Positions 61,157-64,000 of a stretch of 64,000 nucleotides of DNA are shown here, piece after piece; positions within the stretch are counted from its first letter, which is position 1; each line of letters opens with the position of its first letter. Source of the DNA: Roseobacter ponti (GTDB taxonomy: Bacteria > Pseudomonadota > Alphaproteobacteria > Rhodobacterales > Rhodobacteraceae); contig NZ_CP048788.1 of assembly GCF_012932215.1 (NCBI RefSeq), positions 1,984,001-2,048,000 of the forward strand, written 5' to 3'. The notes beneath the pieces were generated by a model. The model had not been told where the DNA came from. It was given only the letters and a program-made list of their open reading frames with translations, and made no database searches. A program made the translations under genes and the position numbers.

Positions 61157-62284
61157 CTATTCAGCCGCGTCCGCCACAGCCGCCGCGTCCAGTTCGGCGG
61201 CTTTTTTCTCGACCTGCTCGACGATGTGCTCAACCATCTGATCGTTGCTGAGCTTGTGGCTCTGCTTACCGGCGAGATAGACCATCCCTGCCCCGTTGCC
61301 ACCTCCCGTAAAGCCCACGTCCGTCATCAGCGCCTCGCCGGGGCCGTTTACGACGCAACCGATGATGCTGAGGCTCATCGGTGTCCTGATATGCTCCAGT
61401 CGCTGTTCGAGCTTTTCAACCGTTCTGATCACATCAAAACCCTGGCGCGCACAGCTGGGACAACTGATGATGTTCACACCCCGGTGTCGCAGCCCGAGCG
61501 ATTTCAGGATTTCATAGCCGACCTTCACCTCTTCGACCGGATCGGCGGAAAGGCTGACACGAATCGTGTCGCCAATCCCCATCCACAGCAGATTTCCAAG
61601 ACCGATGGCCGATTTGATCGTGCCGGAGGTGAGCCCGCCGGCCTCGGTGATGCCCAGATGGATCGGCGCATCGGTCGCCTCAGCCAATTGCTGATAAGCC
61701 GCGGCGGCCATAAAGACATCAGAGGCTTTGCAGCTGATCTTGAACTCATGAAAGTCGTTATCCTGCAGGATTTTGATGTGATCGAGACCGCTTTCGACCA
61801 TCGCGTCCGGACAGGGTTCGCCGTATTTCTCCAGCAGATGCTTCTCCAGACTGCCCGCATTGACGCCGATCCGGATGGAGCAGTTGTGATCCCGCGCCGC
61901 TTTGATCACTTCGCGCACGCGTTTTTCGTCGCCGATGTTGCCCGGGTTGATCCGCAGGCAGGCCGCACCGGCCTCGGCGGCCTCGATCCCGCGCTTATAG
62001 TGGAAGTGAATGTCCGCGACGATCGGGACTGACACTTCGGGCACGATTTCACGCAAGGCTTTTGATGAGGCCTCATCCGGGACCGATACCCGAACGATAT
62101 CAGCGCCGGCATCGGTGGCGGCCTGAATCTGTGCGATGGTCGCTTTAACGTCCGTGGTCAGTGTGTTCGTCATGGTCTGCACCGTGATCGCAGCATCACC
62201 GCCAACAGGAACACTACCAACCATGATCTGACGCGATTTGCGCCGGTAGATATTGCGCCATGGACGGACGTGATTGAGCGACAT
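61157..62284 (-). CDS. ispG: 4-hydroxy-3-methylbut-2-en-1-yl diphosphate synthase
   Basis: An iron-sulfur enzyme (also called GcpE) that makes HMBPP from MEcPP in the non-mevalonate isoprenoid pathway. The 375-residue protein has the TIM barrel domain with [13 protein letters not shown], a C-terminal Fe-S domain with [10 protein letters not shown] and [16 protein letters not shown] at 62284 (M9 of the longest frame) follows GAGGTGCGTCAG and gives the typical [20 protein letters not shown]. It lies after the RodZ-like gene, the normal order in many alphaproteobacteria. Confidence 0.97.
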   Translation of the reverse strand: MSLNHVRPWRNIYRRKSRQIMVGSVPVGGDAAITVQTMTNTLTTDVKATIAQIQAATDAGADIVRVSVPDEASSKALREIVPEVSVPIVADIHFHYKRGIEAAEAGAACLRINPGNIGDEKRVREVIKAARDHNCSIRIGVNAGSLEKHLLEKYGEPCPDAMVESGLDHIKILQDNDFHEFKISCKASDVFMAAAAYQQLAEATDAPIHLGITEAGGLTSGTIKSAIGLGNLLWMGIGDTIRVSLSADPVEEVKVGYEILKSLGLRHRGVNIISCPSCARQGFDVIRTVEKLEQRLEHIRTPMSLSIIGCVVNGPGEALMTDVGFTGGGNGAGMVYLAGKQSHKLSNDQMVEHIVEQVEKKAAELDAAAVADAAE

Positions 62285-62371
62285 CTGACGCACCTCGGAA
62301 CATTTCATCTGTCACGCAAAATAGACAGTCGCGCAGAAGGCCGCAATGGCCCCTGGCCGTTTCCTATCAGT

Positions 62372-63622
62372 TTATTGGTTTTCGGAAGCGACAGATGTCT
62401 GCAGTTCTACGACAGTTGTCGCAAGTGCTTCGTCAGATGTAAGATCTGCGATGCTGTAGGACGATTTGAGCGATTCCACGTCAAGCGCAAGGTTGGAGGT
62501 GATCACGCCGGTCTGCCCGACGGGGCCGTAATATTCACCGCTGAGCGCAAAATAGATCGCACCGCTCTCGCCGGTGCGCAGGGTCGGAGGCTCTTCTCCG
62601 ACGGGCGCGTCCCAGGTGTCACCCGGTTCCATGATTGTCTCGAAGATGACAGTGCCGTCGGCCGCGCGCACGCGCACCCATGAGGGCCGCACTGCAACCA
62701 TGCGCAGAGCCGGTCCCGGCTCTTCGGAAACTTTCGGAACCGGCAACTCTGACGGAGTTGCTTCGGGAAATGCCGCGATGCTTGATGCAATGGCCTCGTC
62801 AAAGGAGCTGTAGGCACGTGCAGCAGCGGGGGGCGGGTTTTCGGGTGGCGTGAAATTACCGATGGTTCGCGGGTCGATGGTGGAGATCGGAGCATCGCGT
62901 GCTACCAGAACCGGCACATCCAGCGCCTGGGGCCGGTACAGACGCTCAAGTGCTGCGGCGGTATCTGTGCTGCCCGGCAGATCTCCGGAAAACGTCGTCT
63001 CAGGCGCGCCGGACAGTATGCCGTCGAGCGGGTCGAGATCCGAGAGCACGACGGGTGTCTGATCGACAGGTGCGACCTGAACCTTCTGCACTTCCTGAAG
63101 CACGGTCCAGCCGCCGTAGCCAATGCCGGAAATCAGTGCCAGCAGAACAACCACAGAACCCACGGCTCCGGGTTCAATGCGTGACCAGATGCTGTCGCCT
63201 GTCGGCACAAAGGGCGTTCCGGGCCGGCTGAACATATCGGCCTCACGCGCGGCACGCGATGGTGTTGATTTGCCGGTCTTGCGCACAACGGAGGCCTCAG
63301 CAGACATCCCGTGCGCGACGGAGAAGCCGCTCTCCTCACAAAAGGTATCAAAGGCCTGATCGGGGTTCATGCCCAGATACCGCGCATATGACCGCACGTA
63401 GCCGGCAATAAAGCCGGGCGTGTCAAAAGCATCGGGGTCACAGTTTTCGATGGCGGCGATATAAGAGGCTTTGATGCGCAGTTCACGCTGCACATCGAGC
63501 AGGGATTTGCCCATGGTGGCGCGTTCGCCGCGCATGACATCACCCAGACGCAATTCAAAATCATCGAACGCTTTACGTTCGACTTTTTCTTCCACACTCT
63601 TTGAGTGCTTGCGCCCGATCAT
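62372..63622 (-). CDS. RodZ-like helix-turn-helix/DUF4115 membrane protein
   Basis: A 416-residue protein: a cytoplasmic HTH (about 25-95; LGDVMRGERATMGKSLLDVQRELRIKASYIAAIENCDPDAF), one transmembrane helix (about 148-170) and a periplasmic Pro/Ala-rich linker ending in a C-terminal DUF4115 domain (VRVRAADGTVIFETIMEPGDTWDAP). RodZ links MreB to the cell wall elongation machinery. It is followed by ispG and preceded by hemA, in the same direction. The length of the linker is longer than in enterobacteria. I use 'RodZ-like' because MreB binding cannot be seen. Confidence 0.85.
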   Translation of the reverse strand: MIGRKHSKSVEEKVERKAFDDFELRLGDVMRGERATMGKSLLDVQRELRIKASYIAAIENCDPDAFDTPGFIAGYVRSYARYLGMNPDQAFDTFCEESGFSVAHGMSAEASVVRKTGKSTPSRAAREADMFSRPGTPFVPTGDSIWSRIEPGAVGSVVVLLALISGIGYGGWTVLQEVQKVQVAPVDQTPVVLSDLDPLDGILSGAPETTFSGDLPGSTDTAAALERLYRPQALDVPVLVARDAPISTIDPRTIGNFTPPENPPPAAARAYSSFDEAIASSIAAFPEATPSELPVPKVSEEPGPALRMVAVRPSWVRVRAADGTVIFETIMEPGDTWDAPVGEEPPTLRTGESGAIYFALSGEYYGPVGQTGVITSNLALDVESLKSSYSIADLTSDEALATTVVELQTSVASENQ

Positions 63623-63753
63623 ATGTCTGCCCTGTCTTCCCCGTGTCTGCCTGACCGCCCTGAGTCGGATTGAAATCGTCCCAACGATTCGTATCCGGCT
63701 TCTTGTTTAAGTCAGGTTAACACAAGACAATTCCAATTACATCAGGGCCTTGC

Positions 63754-64000
63754 TTAGCCTGCCTGTTCGGCACGATTTAGCGCACAATGTGACCAAAGTC
63801 CGTCCATTGCCCGCACCAGAGCATCCATTTCTCCGGGTCCGTGTACCGGAGAGGGCGTAAAACGCAAGCGCTCAGTGCCGCGTGGCACCGTCGGGAAGTT
63901 AATCGGCTGCACGTAAATGCCATGATCATCAAGCAGCATGTCGCTGAGCAGCTTGGTATGCACCGGATTACCCACCATCACGGGCACGATATGGCTCCCG
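63754..64000 (-). CDS. hemA: 5-aminolevulinate synthase, C-terminal part
   Basis: The last 81 codons of a PLP-dependent enzyme that condenses glycine and succinyl-CoA to 5-aminolevulinate (C4 pathway of tetrapyrrole synthesis). The rest lies beyond the right edge; translation into the window starts [16 protein letters not shown]. The block [25 protein letters not shown] is highly characteristic of this enzyme. The C4-type enzyme is typical of alphaproteobacteria. No start codon is in the window, so nothing about its promoter can be said. Confidence 0.93.
   Translation of the reverse strand, partial: GSHIVPVMVGNPVHTKLLSDMLLDDHGIYVQPINFPTVPRGTERLRFTPSPVHGPGEMDALVRAMDGLWSHCALNRAEQAG

Overview
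The window looks like chromosomal DNA of a roseobacter-type Rhodobacterales bacterium (Alphaproteobacteria). It is GC-rich and densely packed, with many 1-8 bp start/stop overlaps. Several gene orders and proteins are typical of that group: aroB-aroK beside xerD; a dksA-moxR-DUF2927-VWA-M48-PIN-methyltransferase block; a single-cysteine DksA; a hemA-type 5-aminolevulinate synthase; a Hint-domain protein; a TRAP transporter; and two dimethylglycine-dehydrogenase-like flavoproteins. I see no insertion sequence, prophage, CRISPR array or rRNA. The only tRNA is one tRNA-Leu(CAA).

Layout. 1-5 kb: the tail of ssb, a GNAT acetyltransferase, aroB/aroK (shikimate pathway), a small membrane protein, an unknown exported protein and xerD. 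5.4-9.5 kb: a CNNM/CorC-type membrane protein, then an ABC ATPase/FtsX-type permease/DUF3299 operon whose permease has a His/Asp-rich loop. 9.6-17 kb: an accessory metabolic region with two FAD/GcvT dehydrogenases around an HpaI-type aldolase and an orphan four-CxxC protein, then a MobA/MocA-type nucleotidyltransferase and a Hint protein. 18.5-23.6 kb: tRNA-Leu, a YqaA-type membrane protein, dsbB, an AsnC/Lrp regulator divergent from arginase-ornithine cyclodeaminase (arginine to proline), and a flavin monooxygenase. 23.6-31.6 kb: dksA and the MoxR/VWA envelope-type cluster, a PIN protein, an RlmI-like methyltransferase and a lipoprotein. 31.7-37.7 kb: glnE, small membrane proteins, the Leu/Arg-tRNA protein transferase and an SDR.

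37.8-44.6 kb holds a complete TRAP transporter of TakP type (permeases, then binding protein), divergent from a Cache-domain histidine kinase and a NarL/LuxR response regulator. A perfect 26-bp inverted repeat lies in the shared control region, a natural candidate operator. 44.9-47.5 kb is ilvBN, preceded by what reads as a complete transcription attenuator: a -35/-10 pair, a 15-codon leader peptide with a Leu-Val-Val-Ile-Val run, an alternative hairpin and a terminator with a T tract. 48-52.7 kb: an HTH regulator and a Rieske oxygenase, each preceded by its own perfect palindrome, a DUF2189 membrane protein and an amidase-signature enzyme. 52.7-64 kb is housekeeping: prfB, PBP1A, an N-acetylmuramoyl-L-alanine amidase, an aminotransferase, a BepA-like M48 protease, a DsbA-like oxidoreductase, ispG, a RodZ-like protein and the end of hemA.

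The strongest non-obvious signals are regulatory (the ilv attenuator and four palindromic operator candidates). Next come the His/Asp-rich permease with DUF3299, the orphan CxxC protein between the two flavoproteins, and the enlarged TRAP permease. All family names rest on motif recognition by eye; no database search was run.
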